This document shows positions 42,719 to 51,442 of a stretch of 56,932 bases of DNA, piece after piece. The stretch's first letter is position 1. The number at the start of each line of letters is the position of its first letter. The notes under the pieces were generated by a model. That model saw only the letters and a program-made list of their open reading frames with translations, was not told the origin of the DNA and ran no database searches. The DNA is from JBHENC01 sp051000345. GTDB taxonomy: Bacteria > Acidobacteriota > Blastocatellia > Pyrinomonadales > Pyrinomonadaceae. The position numbers and the translations under genes were made by a program. The DNA lies in assembly GCA_051000345.1 (NCBI GenBank), contig JBPCOJ010000066.1:1-56932 (forward strand), in the 5' to 3' direction.

Positions 42719-42985
42719 ATGCCGAGACGACGAATACCCGTTGCTCGCATTCGCTTAGCGGGTTGCCAGATTAAATCTTTAGAGATTGCCCGCGCCCTCG
42801 CAAAAGCACTCGACATGCTAGAGGAAAAATCCGGCATCGGTTCTGTGTACATTGAGATGAACGATTGCTTTGTCTGCCCCGACATTAACCTTTTGCGGAT
42901 GAATCGCACGCCGATGGAAAAGGTTTTTGCAAATGTTATGAGGCAGCAACTAAAGAAAAATCTTGAGAGCGGATTTCAAAGATAG
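42719..42985 (+). CDS. hypothetical 88-residue phage protein
   Basis: Basic N-terminus (MPRRRIPVARIRLAG), helix KSLEIARALAKALDMLEEKS and a Cys pair (NDCFVCPD). No family recognised. It lies 13 bases after terminase. Confidence 0.5.
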   Translation: MPRRRIPVARIRLAGCQIKSLEIARALAKALDMLEEKSGIGSVYIEMNDCFVCPDINLLRMNRTPMEKVFANVMRQQLKKNLESGFQR

Positions 42986-43082
42986 TCGACAACCGCTCCC
43001 TAGAAATGGCGCGACAACGCGCCACCCGAAACGCGCGGCATCGACTAGCCCGCGTGTTTACCTTAAACCAACAGGAGAAATT

Positions 43083-43301
43083 ATGAGCAACGAACAAACG
43101 ACAGAACAAACGACAGAACAAACAACAGTCGAGCAGCAGCGCCCCGCGACACCGGGCGAAGCGCTCGATAATGAGATTGCCAATAATCCGAACAGCGGCA
43201 ATGTTGGCGCAGCAGGCGCTCCCGCAAACCAGCAAGTCAATGTGCCTGTTCAACAGACCACGACGACGGAGACGAATAGCACAGAGACGAATAAAGGTTA
43301 A
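43083..43301 (+). CDS. Thr/Gln/Asn-rich hypothetical protein
   Basis: 72 residues behind a perfect AGGAG. Low complexity: EQTTEQTTEQTT at the start and QQTTTTETNSTETNKG at the end. After its TAA the same frame continues open to 43439 with protein-like sequence. Possibly disordered; function unknown. Confidence 0.55.
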   Translation: MSNEQTTEQTTEQTTVEQQRPATPGEALDNEIANNPNSGNVGAAGAPANQQVNVPVQQTTTTETNSTETNKG

Positions 43302-43439
43302 TGTCTTCCGGCTTACTCCGCGAACGCGCGGACTTACACCGACGCTCAAGGGCGCGCTGTCTCAAACGAGCAGTTGCGCTCTTGGGTGTCCGCAACCGTT
43401 GTTGCGGGTACGCAAACTTCCACTTTCCAAGTAATCTGA
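43302..43439 (+). other. in-frame continuation beyond a TAA stop
   Basis: Read in the frame of the preceding gene, these bases encode ARTYTDAQGRAVSNEQLRSW and VSATVVAGTQTSTFQVI before TGA at 43437. No start codon exists early in this stretch. It is either a readthrough extension or a split gene. Confidence 0.35.
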
Positions 43440-43661
43440 ATGGTCACTCAAGCGTTGAAATCACAGCCCACATCCACGGCGCAATCATCCGTTGCCGTGC
43501 GGTGCGGGACACGCGGCTGCTCGCGCACCTCGTTGGCGATAGAGAACACGGCGAACGGACTCGCGCTCGCCGTCACGCATCGCCACGACGGAGAATGGCA
43601 CACGACGCGCATCACAATGGAGTTGATTGAGAAATTGTTATTGACAAACAAGAATTCGTGA
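43440..43661 (+). CDS. hypothetical 73-residue protein
   Basis: Ser/Thr-rich with AVRCGTRGCSRTSLAI and HRHDGEWHTTRITMELIEKL. The ATG directly follows the TGA at 43437-43439. Composition is plausible for a small phage protein, but the ribosome site is weak. Confidence 0.4.
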   Translation: MVTQALKSQPTSTAQSSVAVRCGTRGCSRTSLAIENTANGLALAVTHRHDGEWHTTRITMELIEKLLLTNKNS

Positions 43662-43682
43662 TATAGTCCGATTCGTTCGCGG

Positions 43683-45227
43683 GTGCTGATGCACTCGCCA
43701 ACACCAACTAAATATCTCGGCAGTCATTTCAGACGCCTTTCATTGCGACTTGCAAGTTCGCTTTGGAAGGCGTTTTTCGTTTTTACGCTTAAACTTTTGG
43801 CACAACCGCTCACATTAGAGAAGCAAGCGCCCGCCACGCCGCGCGCCGCCGATCCTAACCGCGAGTACGTCGCGGCGCAGGGCGGCTATTTCTCGATGCA
43901 CATGGGGCGCGTGCTCTCGTCGCTCTTTAACGATGATGCGGAGTTCGTCGCGGGCGCAGACGTGTATGAGCGGATGCTGACCGACCCGGAAATCTCCAAG
44001 TGCGTCAAAGTCATTAAAGACGGCGTGCTCGGCGACGGCGTTCAAATCGTGGCGGCTCAGACCGAAGACGGCACGCCGGAACGCGCGCGCGCCGATGAAA
44101 TCAAAGCTTTCTGCGAAATGTGCGTGAATAATACGAAGCGCCCCTTTAGAGAAACACTCGACGAGATGATCGAGGCGGCACTCGCCTTCGGGCATAAAGT
44201 CGCCGAACAGAACTATCGCTATGAAGCAGGCGCGGGTGGGCGCGTTTCTCTCGTGCTCGATTCCGTGAAGGTCAAACCGCGCGGCAGCACTCAATTCGTC
44301 GTCGATGAATTTATGAATGTCGTCGGCCTCGCCGTGCAGACAATCGCAGCAGGCGGCCTAGTTTCTTCGGCGCTCTTTAATTCCGACAATTTAGTTGCGC
44401 GAGAGAAATTCTTTGTCGTCGCATTCAATCGCCGCAACGAAGACCCGCGCGGCCATTCCGTGCTACGACCTGCTTACAATTTCTGGAACGCCAAACGAAC
44501 AGGGCTTCCGATTTATTTGAAGTGGCTTGAGAAGTCCGCGATCCCTTCGACAATCGGCTTTACCTCCGACAAAGAAGACGCGCTCGTGCAAGCTTACGAC
44601 ACCGCAGGCAATCCGGTTGCAGACGCGAACGGCAACCCGCAGGTGCAATCGTCCGCCGAGGTGATGGCGAACAAACTCGCGCAACTCGAAAACGGCTCGG
44701 CGGCCGCATTTCCGCACGGCGCAGATGTGAAGACAAATCAAGTCGCGGGCGACGGCTCGCAATTCTCGCGGTTCTTCGAGGTGTGCGACTCGCAAATCTC
44801 GATGGCACTTTTGCTTCAAACACTTGCTACCCGCGAAGGCAAGCACCAGTCGCGCGCTGCATCGCAGACGCACATGGACGTGCTCGCGCTGCTCATCTGG
44901 CATGTCAAGAACGTTGTCGCCGAGGCGGTTGAAAGCGATGTAATCAAGCAGCTCGTGCGCCTTAATTATGGCGAAGCGGATGTATGGCTTGCTCCGCGCG
45001 TTGCGCTCGGCAATGCCGATACGCGGGACTGGGGAACGAACGCGACGGCGGCTGCCGCGCTCGCTTCTTACCTGACTGATTCGCAGTGGCTTTCGATTCT
45101 CGCCGAACTCAATATCGCCGCGCCGACAGAGGGCGAAACGTTGCCGGTGCGCGCAAAGCAATCAAGCGCGAGTCCTGACACTCAAAACAATCCGGCAAAT
45201 CAGCAACAGGAGGCGCAGGCAGCATGA
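43683..45227 (+). CDS. portal protein, DUF935 (Mu-like)
   Basis: Up to 514 residues. The DUF935 pattern is clear: DPEISKCVKVIKDGVLGDGV, FGHKVAEQNYRYEAG, VKVKPRGSTQFVVDEFMNVV, DPRGHSVLRPAYNFWNAKRT and TREGKHQSRAASQTHMDVLA. It forms the dodecameric DNA gate at the head vertex. The real start is uncertain: the first 40 codons cross a terminator-like hairpin and no ATG follows until residue 72; a TTG at 43797 is one candidate. Confidence 0.88.
   Translation: MLMHSPTPTKYLGSHFRRLSLRLASSLWKAFFVFTLKLLAQPLTLEKQAPATPRAADPNREYVAAQGGYFSMHMGRVLSSLFNDDAEFVAGADVYERMLTDPEISKCVKVIKDGVLGDGVQIVAAQTEDGTPERARADEIKAFCEMCVNNTKRPFRETLDEMIEAALAFGHKVAEQNYRYEAGAGGRVSLVLDSVKVKPRGSTQFVVDEFMNVVGLAVQTIAAGGLVSSALFNSDNLVAREKFFVVAFNRRNEDPRGHSVLRPAYNFWNAKRTGLPIYLKWLEKSAIPSTIGFTSDKEDALVQAYDTAGNPVADANGNPQVQSSAEVMANKLAQLENGSAAAFPHGADVKTNQVAGDGSQFSRFFEVCDSQISMALLLQTLATREGKHQSRAASQTHMDVLALLIWHVKNVVAEAVESDVIKQLVRLNYGEADVWLAPRVALGNADTRDWGTNATAAAALASYLTDSQWLSILAELNIAAPTEGETLPVRAKQSSASPDTQNNPANQQQEAQAA
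43733..43777 (+). terminator. terminator-like hairpin within the portal 5' region
   Basis: ACGCCTT pairs with AAGGCGT around an inner imperfect hairpin (GCGACTTGCAAGTTCGC), followed by TTTTTCGTTTTT. If real it separates early-late packaging genes from the head operon, and the portal start must lie downstream or be read through. Confidence 0.5.
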
Positions 45228-46687
45228 GCGGAAGACTTTTTAACGTTCTGGCCTCCCAAAGTTGGGCGATTACTGAAGACGCCTTGCAGCGCATGATCGA
45301 AGTTTACGCGCTTGCGCTCGAGCGCAAGGATCGCGGCGACGTGTTCGATAAGCAGGCCGTCGAAAAGCAGCTTGGCCGAAAGCTCGATAATACACACACG
45401 GTGACGACACGGAGCGGCGTCGCGACAATTCCCGTCGAGGGAGCAATCTTTCGCCATGCCGATATGTTCACCGACATGTCCGGCGGCACAACCGTTGAAA
45501 CTTTAGCGCAGGATTTTAATCGTGCGCTGAATGACCAGAGCGTCGAGTCAATCGTTCTTTTGATTGACAGTCCGGGCGGCGAAGTCAACGGCATCAACGA
45601 ATTTTCAAATCACATCTTCGAGGCGCGCGGAACTAAACCGATCATCGCCTACGTCGCGCATACGGGCGCATCCGCCGCGTACTGGATTGCGTCTGCCGCC
45701 GATGAGATCGTCGCCGACGCGACCGCTGCGCTCGGTTCAATCGGCGTCGTCGCCGCCATGCGCGACCCGTCAAAGCAGAACACGCGCGACATCGAGTTTG
45801 TTTCAAGCCAGTCGCCGAACAAGCGCCCCGATCCGACGACGGAAAAAGGCAAAGCGCAGATTCAATTTTACGTTGACGCGACCGCGCAGGTGTTCATTGA
45901 CACCATTGCGCGAAACAGAAGTGTGAGCACTGAAACCGTTGCTAACGATTTCGGCGCAGGCGGATTGCTCGTGGGGCAAATGGCCGTCGATGCGGGACTC
46001 GCTGACCGCCTCGGTTCCTACGAAGAACTTTTGAGTGAACTCGCGAGCGGTGCTTATAAAGATAAGCGGCGCGATAAGAAGGATTTTATGCCCGACGCTA
46101 AGGCGGGCGCGATAGCCCCGAAAACGGGCGCAAACCACAAGGAGAAGACTATGAGTGAGAAAAGTTGGTTACAGCGTCTTTTCGGGTCTATGACCGAGGA
46201 AGAACGCACGGAAGCAGCGACGCATTTGAGTACTCAACCGCCTGCCCCAACCGGCATTTCAGGCCGCGTTGAGGATAAAACGCAGACAGCGGAAATTGAA
46301 GGCTTGAAAGCGAAAGCTGCCGCGTTCGACAAGTTGAATGCCGAGCAGCGCGAGCAGGCGGCCACCGCTTTTGTTCAAAACGCAGTCACGGCCGGACACG
46401 TTCTTCCCGCCGCGCAGGATGCTTTGAAAGCTGATTACCTGCAACGCGCCGGAGACGATGAGCGCTCGCCTCTGGCGAACGGTTCACGCGTCGAGCAACT
46501 GACAAGCTTGGTCGCGGGGCTGCCCGCAAACAACTTGTCGAGGGAACGCGCCAGCGGTTTGCCTGCCAAACTCGCCGTGCTTGCAAACGATGAAGACCCG
46601 GACGCAAAGATGGCAGAGGAAGTAAACGCGCAAGTCGATGCTTACGATAAACAGGTCACACCGAAGAGACTGAAGGGGGTCAAATAA
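45224..46687 (+). CDS. S49 prohead protease with C-terminal scaffold
   Basis: 487 residues. The S49/SppA domain (about 60-270) has VLLIDSPGGEVNGINEFSNH and the nucleophile Ser150 in AHTGASAAYWIASAADEIVA. Residues from about 310 are a coiled-coil, Gln/Ala-rich scaffold. It would chaperone capsid assembly and cleave the scaffold. It overlaps portal by 4 bases. An internal start produces the scaffold alone. Confidence 0.9.
   Translation: MSGRLFNVLASQSWAITEDALQRMIEVYALALERKDRGDVFDKQAVEKQLGRKLDNTHTVTTRSGVATIPVEGAIFRHADMFTDMSGGTTVETLAQDFNRALNDQSVESIVLLIDSPGGEVNGINEFSNHIFEARGTKPIIAYVAHTGASAAYWIASAADEIVADATAALGSIGVVAAMRDPSKQNTRDIEFVSSQSPNKRPDPTTEKGKAQIQFYVDATAQVFIDTIARNRSVSTETVANDFGAGGLLVGQMAVDAGLADRLGSYEELLSELASGAYKDKRRDKKDFMPDAKAGAIAPKTGANHKEKTMSEKSWLQRLFGSMTEEERTEAATHLSTQPPAPTGISGRVEDKTQTAEIEGLKAKAAAFDKLNAEQREQAATAFVQNAVTAGHVLPAAQDALKADYLQRAGDDERSPLANGSRVEQLTSLVAGLPANNLSRERASGLPAKLAVLANDEDPDAKMAEEVNAQVDAYDKQVTPKRLKGVK
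46151..46687 (+). CDS. nested in-frame scaffold protein
   Basis: 178 residues from an internal ATG with a near-perfect ribosome site (AAGGAGAAGACT then ATG), in the frame of the protease gene. It corresponds to the C-terminal coiled-coil part, like lambda Nu3 inside C. Confidence 0.6.
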   Translation: MSEKSWLQRLFGSMTEEERTEAATHLSTQPPAPTGISGRVEDKTQTAEIEGLKAKAAAFDKLNAEQREQAATAFVQNAVTAGHVLPAAQDALKADYLQRAGDDERSPLANGSRVEQLTSLVAGLPANNLSRERASGLPAKLAVLANDEDPDAKMAEEVNAQVDAYDKQVTPKRLKGVK

Positions 46688-46688
46688 C

Positions 46689-47207
46689 ATGGAAAGTTAC
46701 GGACGACAAATTTTAACTTCCACAGGCCGCTCGGTGACGGTCGCGTGCGACATGGATATGGAGTGGAAAACAGCGGGCATCACCGTGGACTGGTCAACAG
46801 TCGCGGCTGCCGGATCAGACACCGCACTTGCCGACGACACGCCGTTGAAATCCGGCCAGAAGGCGCTTCGCTTCGGTCAGATCATGACCAAGATCACGAG
46901 CGTCGTAAACGACTCGAAAGTCGGCTACTACGGCCCTTACGATCCCGCAGCAACCGATGGCCGCCAGACGCTCGCGCGCGGAAGCGCTTACATTCTCAAT
47001 CAAACGCAGCTCGAGAATAATCTCGTTCCCGGCCTGCCTTCCGGCGCGTCGGATCATCCGGCGGTGTTCGACGGTGGCCGCGTGTGGCGCGCGCGCTTAC
47101 TGGTCGCAGCAATCATGGGTGGCGGCGCGGCGGCGAGCCTTGCCAACGGCCCGACGGTCGCAGCGTTTGAAGCGGCCTTCCCTGACATCACCTATGTGAA
47201 CAACTAA
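46689..47207 (+). CDS. head decoration protein (gpD-like)
   Basis: 172 residues directly behind the protease and before the capsid gene. VTVACDMDMEWKTAGITVDW and LRFGQIMTKITS, then GRGSAYILNQ-like regions, give a beta-rich protein typical of decoration proteins in the D-E gene order. It would stabilise the expanded capsid. Confidence 0.65.
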   Translation: MESYGRQILTSTGRSVTVACDMDMEWKTAGITVDWSTVAAAGSDTALADDTPLKSGQKALRFGQIMTKITSVVNDSKVGYYGPYDPAATDGRQTLARGSAYILNQTQLENNLVPGLPSGASDHPAVFDGGRVWRARLLVAAIMGGGAAASLANGPTVAAFEAAFPDITYVNN

Positions 47208-47216
47208 GGAGACGAG

Positions 47217-48371
47217 ATGAGCACAACTACACAATTTCTTAATTCTGTTCGCATCAACATGGTGATGCAGGCATTGCAGGATAAACGCGGCATTCCGCAG
47301 AAGCTTGCCTTTCTCGACCGCACGCCGATTGTCCCGGCAGCCGACGGCGAAATCATGGCGCGCGTGCTCGGTCACGTCCTGATTGCCGACCTCGTCGCCG
47401 ACGACCAAAAGGCGGGCGTTTATTCAGCCGGTAAGGTGTTTCTCGAATCGACGACCGCGCCGAATCTAAAACTCGGACAACTTCTGACGCAGGAACAGAT
47501 CAATCAAATGATGATGCTTGAAACCGGCAACCCCGGCTTCGACAACGTTTTTCCGACGACGGAAACGCGCATCATCGACAATTTGCGTCAGGGCGTTTTG
47601 CAGCGCATGGAAGCGCTGATGGTGGCGTGCGCAATCGACGGATTCTCCTATGACCGCCTCGGCATCAAGATGCAGAACGTGTCGTGGGGAATGCCCGCCG
47701 ATCTGAAAGTCACGCCGACGAATCCATGGACGGACACCGCTCTCGGCACGCCGGTCTCCGACATTCTGATTTTGAAGCGTGTCGCGATGGTGCGTTACGG
47801 CATGATGTACGACCGTCTCACGATGTCGCTTTCGACCTTCAACGCGATGATTGCGACAACGGAGTTTCAAACCCGTTCGCGTACTTATCTCGCGCCGAAC
47901 GTTTCCTTCGTCAACCTGAATATCCAGAACGCGCAGGACATGCAATCGCTCGCGCAAAGCGTGCTCGGCATTAAGGAGATCGAGCTTTACGATCAGCGCT
48001 ACTGGGCGGAGAACGAAGACGGCACGATTGTTTCGGCTCCGTATCTGCCGATCAATAAAGTGGTCTTGAGTTCGACGCAATCCGACAACGATGCGTCTGT
48101 GATCGACTTCGCCAACGGCATTGTCACCGAAGCGAAGGTGATGAACATCGCCAAGATCGGAAACTTCGGCGCGCTGCCGCCGAACGCGCGCGGCCCCGTC
48201 GGTTATGTGGACGGCGCGCTCAATCCGCCGCAGCTTACTTACTTCGGCGTCGGGCGCGGCTTCCCGCGTAAACACATGTTGCAGGCAACAGCCGTGTTGA
48301 CGGTTGCTCCGACAACGGGTACAGGTTCGATTGCTGAAACCGTGCCGTACACCGACCTCTTCGTCAGCTAA
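47217..48371 (+). CDS. major capsid protein, gpE family
   Basis: 384 residues of the lambda E-like/HK97-fold family: RGVLQRMEALMVACAIDGFS preceded by TETRIIDN, then SVLGIKEIELYDQRYW and near the C-terminus PRKHMLQATAVLTVAPTTGT. The order protease, decoration, capsid supports it. Forms the icosahedral shell. Confidence 0.85.
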   Translation: MSTTTQFLNSVRINMVMQALQDKRGIPQKLAFLDRTPIVPAADGEIMARVLGHVLIADLVADDQKAGVYSAGKVFLESTTAPNLKLGQLLTQEQINQMMMLETGNPGFDNVFPTTETRIIDNLRQGVLQRMEALMVACAIDGFSYDRLGIKMQNVSWGMPADLKVTPTNPWTDTALGTPVSDILILKRVAMVRYGMMYDRLTMSLSTFNAMIATTEFQTRSRTYLAPNVSFVNLNIQNAQDMQSLAQSVLGIKEIELYDQRYWAENEDGTIVSAPYLPINKVVLSSTQSDNDASVIDFANGIVTEAKVMNIAKIGNFGALPPNARGPVGYVDGALNPPQLTYFGVGRGFPRKHMLQATAVLTVAPTTGTGSIAETVPYTDLFVS

Positions 48372-48384
48372 GGGAGAATAAATC

Positions 48385-48696
48385 ATGGCTTTGAATCGTG
48401 AACAAATGATCGCGGCGCTTGATGAAGGCGGTTCTGTCCTTCATCAAGGCAAATTGATTACGCGCCGCGAAGATTTACCGTCCGCCGCCGATCTTGCGCA
48501 GACTTCCGCCGAGCGGAAAGCGGCGAGCGGCGATTTGCAATCTCAAATCAATGCGCTGCAAGCGCAGCAGCGCGACATTCAGGAACGCGAGAAAGCAGAC
48601 GCGGCGGCAGCGAAAGAAGCGGAAGCGGCTCGTGCTGCCGAAGCGGAAGCGGCTCGTAAACAGCAAGAGCAGCAGGACAAGGACAAGCAAAAGTAA
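48385..48696 (+). CDS. coiled-coil head-region protein
   Basis: 103 residues. Beta start (MIAALDEGGSVLHQGKLITR) followed by a long Ala/Glu/Gln coiled coil (AAAKEAEAARAAEAEAARK). Typical of small proteins after the capsid gene; role unknown. Confidence 0.6.
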   Translation: MALNREQMIAALDEGGSVLHQGKLITRREDLPSAADLAQTSAERKAASGDLQSQINALQAQQRDIQEREKADAAAAKEAEAARAAEAEAARKQQEQQDKDKQK

Positions 48697-48708
48697 GAGG
48701 GCCGCTCG

Positions 48709-49158
48709 TTGCTGACGCAGAATCAAATCGAGGGCGCAGTCGTTCAGAACGACGGCACGCTTACGGAAATAGCCCGGGCATCATGGGAGACGCTGATTCG
48801 TGGTTCAGCGCTCTACCACGCGAAGTCTGGGCTGTATCCCGATCTGACCGCAAAGCTTGCAGTGGTGAACGGCGTGAAAGCGAAACAAATGAGCGCGGTG
48901 CTCGACCGCATCGACCTTCTCGGCGACAAGGTTTCATCCCTTAAAGGTTATGCGGGCGGCGTCAACTCTTCGACGGTGGAGAAGCGGAATGCGCTCATCG
49001 AATACGGATTGAGCGTGCTTTATCTGCCGCCTGCGCCGCGCCCTGCTTCATCCGTCGTGCAGATGCAGAGCAACGTTTACACGGTGTGCGTCTGGTGCAG
49101 GCGTGGTTACTACGGCGGCTCATGCGGATGTCAAAACGGCAATATCTATTTGACTTGA
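48709..49158 (+). CDS. hypothetical head-tail connector region protein
   Basis: 149 residues from TTG. Helical middle (MSAVLDRIDLLGDKVSSLKG), and an unusual Cys/Gly C-terminus (TVCVWCRRGYYGGSCGCQNG) that could bind metal. No family recognised. Confidence 0.55.
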   Translation: MLTQNQIEGAVVQNDGTLTEIARASWETLIRGSALYHAKSGLYPDLTAKLAVVNGVKAKQMSAVLDRIDLLGDKVSSLKGYAGGVNSSTVEKRNALIEYGLSVLYLPPAPRPASSVVQMQSNVYTVCVWCRRGYYGGSCGCQNGNIYLT

Positions 49159-49159
49159 G

Positions 49160-49519
49160 ATGCTCGATATAACGGAGGACATCGCCGAGGCGTTCGATTT
49201 GATTCGCGAAGAGGTGGGGCCTGTTGGCACGCTCTTGCTACTTGGCTACTCCGCAGGAGAAGAAGGAGAGCATCAGCTAGCAGAAATTGAAAACGGATGG
49301 TCTGTAGATACTATTTACGATCCCGGGATCGGTCAAAAGGTTTTCCGCGTCCAAATAGTCGAGCAGTCTTTGATCACACCGGAAGTCGCGAACGAATGGT
49401 CGCGACTTCGATTTGACGGCATTACCGTTGAAATAATGAAACCCGTTCAGCCGCCATTCAAAGAACCCCGAGTGTGGAAGATTCGAGCGCGAATTTTAGA
49501 GACTGGAGGTCTGCCATGA
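49160..49519 (+). CDS. hypothetical head closure/joining candidate
   Basis: 119 residues, acidic start (DITEDIAEAFDLIREEVG) then beta-rich (QKVFRVQIVEQSLITPEVAN). It overlaps the tail-completion gene by 4 bases. Size and place fit head-tail joining proteins; similarity not seen. Confidence 0.55.
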   Translation: MLDITEDIAEAFDLIREEVGPVGTLLLLGYSAGEEGEHQLAEIENGWSVDTIYDPGIGQKVFRVQIVEQSLITPEVANEWSRLRFDGITVEIMKPVQPPFKEPRVWKIRARILETGGLP

Positions 49520-50013
49520 CCTTGAAACTCGACCATGAAATCGAAGGCAGCGCGCGATTAGATTCCGCGCTGACATTGATGGTTGAAGGTCTTGCTGATT
49601 TATCCAAGCTCGCGCCGCTTGTTTTTCCAATTTACCGGGAAAGCGTCGAGCGAAACTTCCAAAGTCAGGGCGGCGACGTTCGTGGCTGGACGCTGCTCAC
49701 GCCCGCGGACGGTCGCAGCCGTATCAGGCGAGGGTTCGGAGGCTCTGCGCCAATCGAACAACAAACCGGCAAGCTGCTCGCTTCCCTAACCGTCGAGGGC
49801 GCAGAGGGAAATGTGACGAGAGTGAGCAAGGATGAAATCGCCTACGGTTCCAATCTTCCATATGCAAAGGCACAGCACTACGGCAATCCGGCGCGAAACC
49901 TACCGGAGCGCCCGTTGTTTGCGATCACGGATCAGGACGTGCGCGGATTCGAGCGCGTCGGCCATGAGCACGGCGTAAAGATCGGGCGCGAAGCGGGGTT
50001 TGAGACGAGATGA
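49516..50013 (+). CDS. phage virion morphogenesis/tail completion protein
   Basis: 165 residues. FPIYRESVERNFQSQGGDVR, GWTLLTP and LLASLTVEG, IAYGSNLPYAKAQHYGN, LPERPLFAITDQD are landmarks of the phage virion morphogenesis family (Mu gpG/P2 gpS-like). It helps finish tail or head-tail joining. Overlaps both neighbours by 4 bases. Confidence 0.8.
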   Translation: MTLKLDHEIEGSARLDSALTLMVEGLADLSKLAPLVFPIYRESVERNFQSQGGDVRGWTLLTPADGRSRIRRGFGGSAPIEQQTGKLLASLTVEGAEGNVTRVSKDEIAYGSNLPYAKAQHYGNPARNLPERPLFAITDQDVRGFERVGHEHGVKIGREAGFETR

Positions 50014-50516
50014 GTTGGGAACCTGCAATCGTTATTCAGGGCGGCGAAAAACTGGTCGATAACGTCATCACCATTATTCAGGCGGGCATAGCCGCTGGAG
50101 CGCTCGCCACACATGCCCCTGCCCTTACGACGCTTCCGAATTTCAAGGCCTTCAACACTGCTCGACAAAGGGTCACAGATTGGCCGGTGCTGACGGTTTT
50201 GATTGACACGGAAAGTTCTGAAATAGCGCAGGAGCAAGCATCCGTAAAACCGCAAGCGCGGATCATTGTCGAAACGGAAACCGTTGCCCGCGACGCAAAC
50301 AATATGGCGCGCTTGACCTGGCGCTACATATCGGCAGTTCAGGAGATTTTATTGAACGCGATGATTAAAACACCGGGCGCTTTTTTTGTGGGCTTTGAGT
50401 CAGGGGAAGCATCTGACATGCAAATAGAGATGGAGAAAGCAAGGTACACACAATTTCGCACGGAAAGCGAAAACATGCTCGCGCAAACCGCAACGATGGC
50501 ACTTAATTTCACTTAG
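50010..50516 (+). CDS. tail terminator-like protein
   Basis: 168 residues. GEKLVDNVITIIQAGIAAGA then DWPVLTVLIDTESSEIAQ and TWRYISAVQEILLNAMI. Position after tail completion and before the tail tube is that of the terminator; homology is not certain. Confidence 0.55.
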   Translation: MSWEPAIVIQGGEKLVDNVITIIQAGIAAGALATHAPALTTLPNFKAFNTARQRVTDWPVLTVLIDTESSEIAQEQASVKPQARIIVETETVARDANNMARLTWRYISAVQEILLNAMIKTPGAFFVGFESGEASDMQIEMEKARYTQFRTESENMLAQTATMALNFT

Positions 50517-50531
50517 GCAAAGGACAAGTAC

Positions 50532-50813
50532 ATGGCAAACGATACTGAAGCACAAAAAGAAAAAACTAAATATGTCGTCGATGGCCGCGAGGTCAGCGAA
50601 GAAGAGTATTTCCGTGTTGCCGAAGAAGACGGACACGGCAATTTGCGAGCAATGCCAAGCAAGTTTTTGCCTGCGCTGATAAGCAAAGACTACAAGCCGC
50701 CGACGGAAACGGGCACGCGTCCCCAATCCCCCGCTTCAGCCAGCGATGCTGCGCAAAGCGGCGGCGGAACCAACAACTCTAAAGACGACGCGGCTGCCCG
50801 CGCGGAGAAATAA
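50532..50813 (+). CDS. hypothetical small acidic tail-region protein
   Basis: 93 residues: KYVVDGREVSEEEYFRVAEE then Pro/Ser-rich, probably disordered. It ends 2 bases before the tube gene. No known family. Confidence 0.55.
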   Translation: MANDTEAQKEKTKYVVDGREVSEEEYFRVAEEDGHGNLRAMPSKFLPALISKDYKPPTETGTRPQSPASASDAAQSGGGTNNSKDDAAARAEK

Positions 50814-50815
50814 TC

Positions 50816-51433
50816 ATGACGAATATTGCTGTTTCCTTTAACAAACAAGAGTTCACGCGCGGGCCGGGCAATCTCTTCGTAGACACCGCTTTGGCTGCCT
50901 CGCTCGCCCGCGCCGCGATTACAACAGGCGGCTTGCTCGACGCGGCGGTACACCCGAACGCGATTCATATCGGCGGCACAGAAAAGGGCTGCAAGTTCGA
51001 GGCGAAGCCCATTTTCGAGTCAGACCAGATCAACGAAGTTCGCGGCGACATCAACAAAGCGATCATCGGCTGGGAGATGACAATCTCCGGCGTGTGGCGG
51101 CAGATTCTAAACTTTGCCCTGCTGCAAAAAGTCACGCCGGGCAGCGTCCTTGCCGGAAACGCGCCGAGCGATACTTTCTCGCAAATTCTGTTTAGCGTCT
51201 CGGAGCCGGTGCGCGCCATGTCGATTATCTTGGTTGCGCGCATTCCTTCCGATCCGACGCGCTTTCAAGTTTTCAACGTCTACGCCGGAACAAACGACCA
51301 GCCGTTTACAGCCGACATGGACGCGACCAAAGGTGCAGGCTCGCCGTTTAACTTCAAAGCGGAACCAGTGCCGGAGCGTGACCCGAACGACCAGTTCGGC
51401 ACTTTCTGGAAACAAAAAGCGGCAACGGTTTAG
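50816..51433 (+). CDS. tail tube protein candidate
   Basis: 205 residues, beta-rich: GNLFVDTALAASLAR, GCKFEAKPIFESDQINEVRG, GWEMTISGVWRQIL, NFKAEPVPERDPNDQFGTF. The order terminator, this gene, chaperones, tape measure points to the major tail tube protein. Confidence 0.65.
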   Translation: MTNIAVSFNKQEFTRGPGNLFVDTALAASLARAAITTGGLLDAAVHPNAIHIGGTEKGCKFEAKPIFESDQINEVRGDINKAIIGWEMTISGVWRQILNFALLQKVTPGSVLAGNAPSDTFSQILFSVSEPVRAMSIILVARIPSDPTRFQVFNVYAGTNDQPFTADMDATKGAGSPFNFKAEPVPERDPNDQFGTFWKQKAATV

Positions 51434-51442
51434 CGGAAGATT

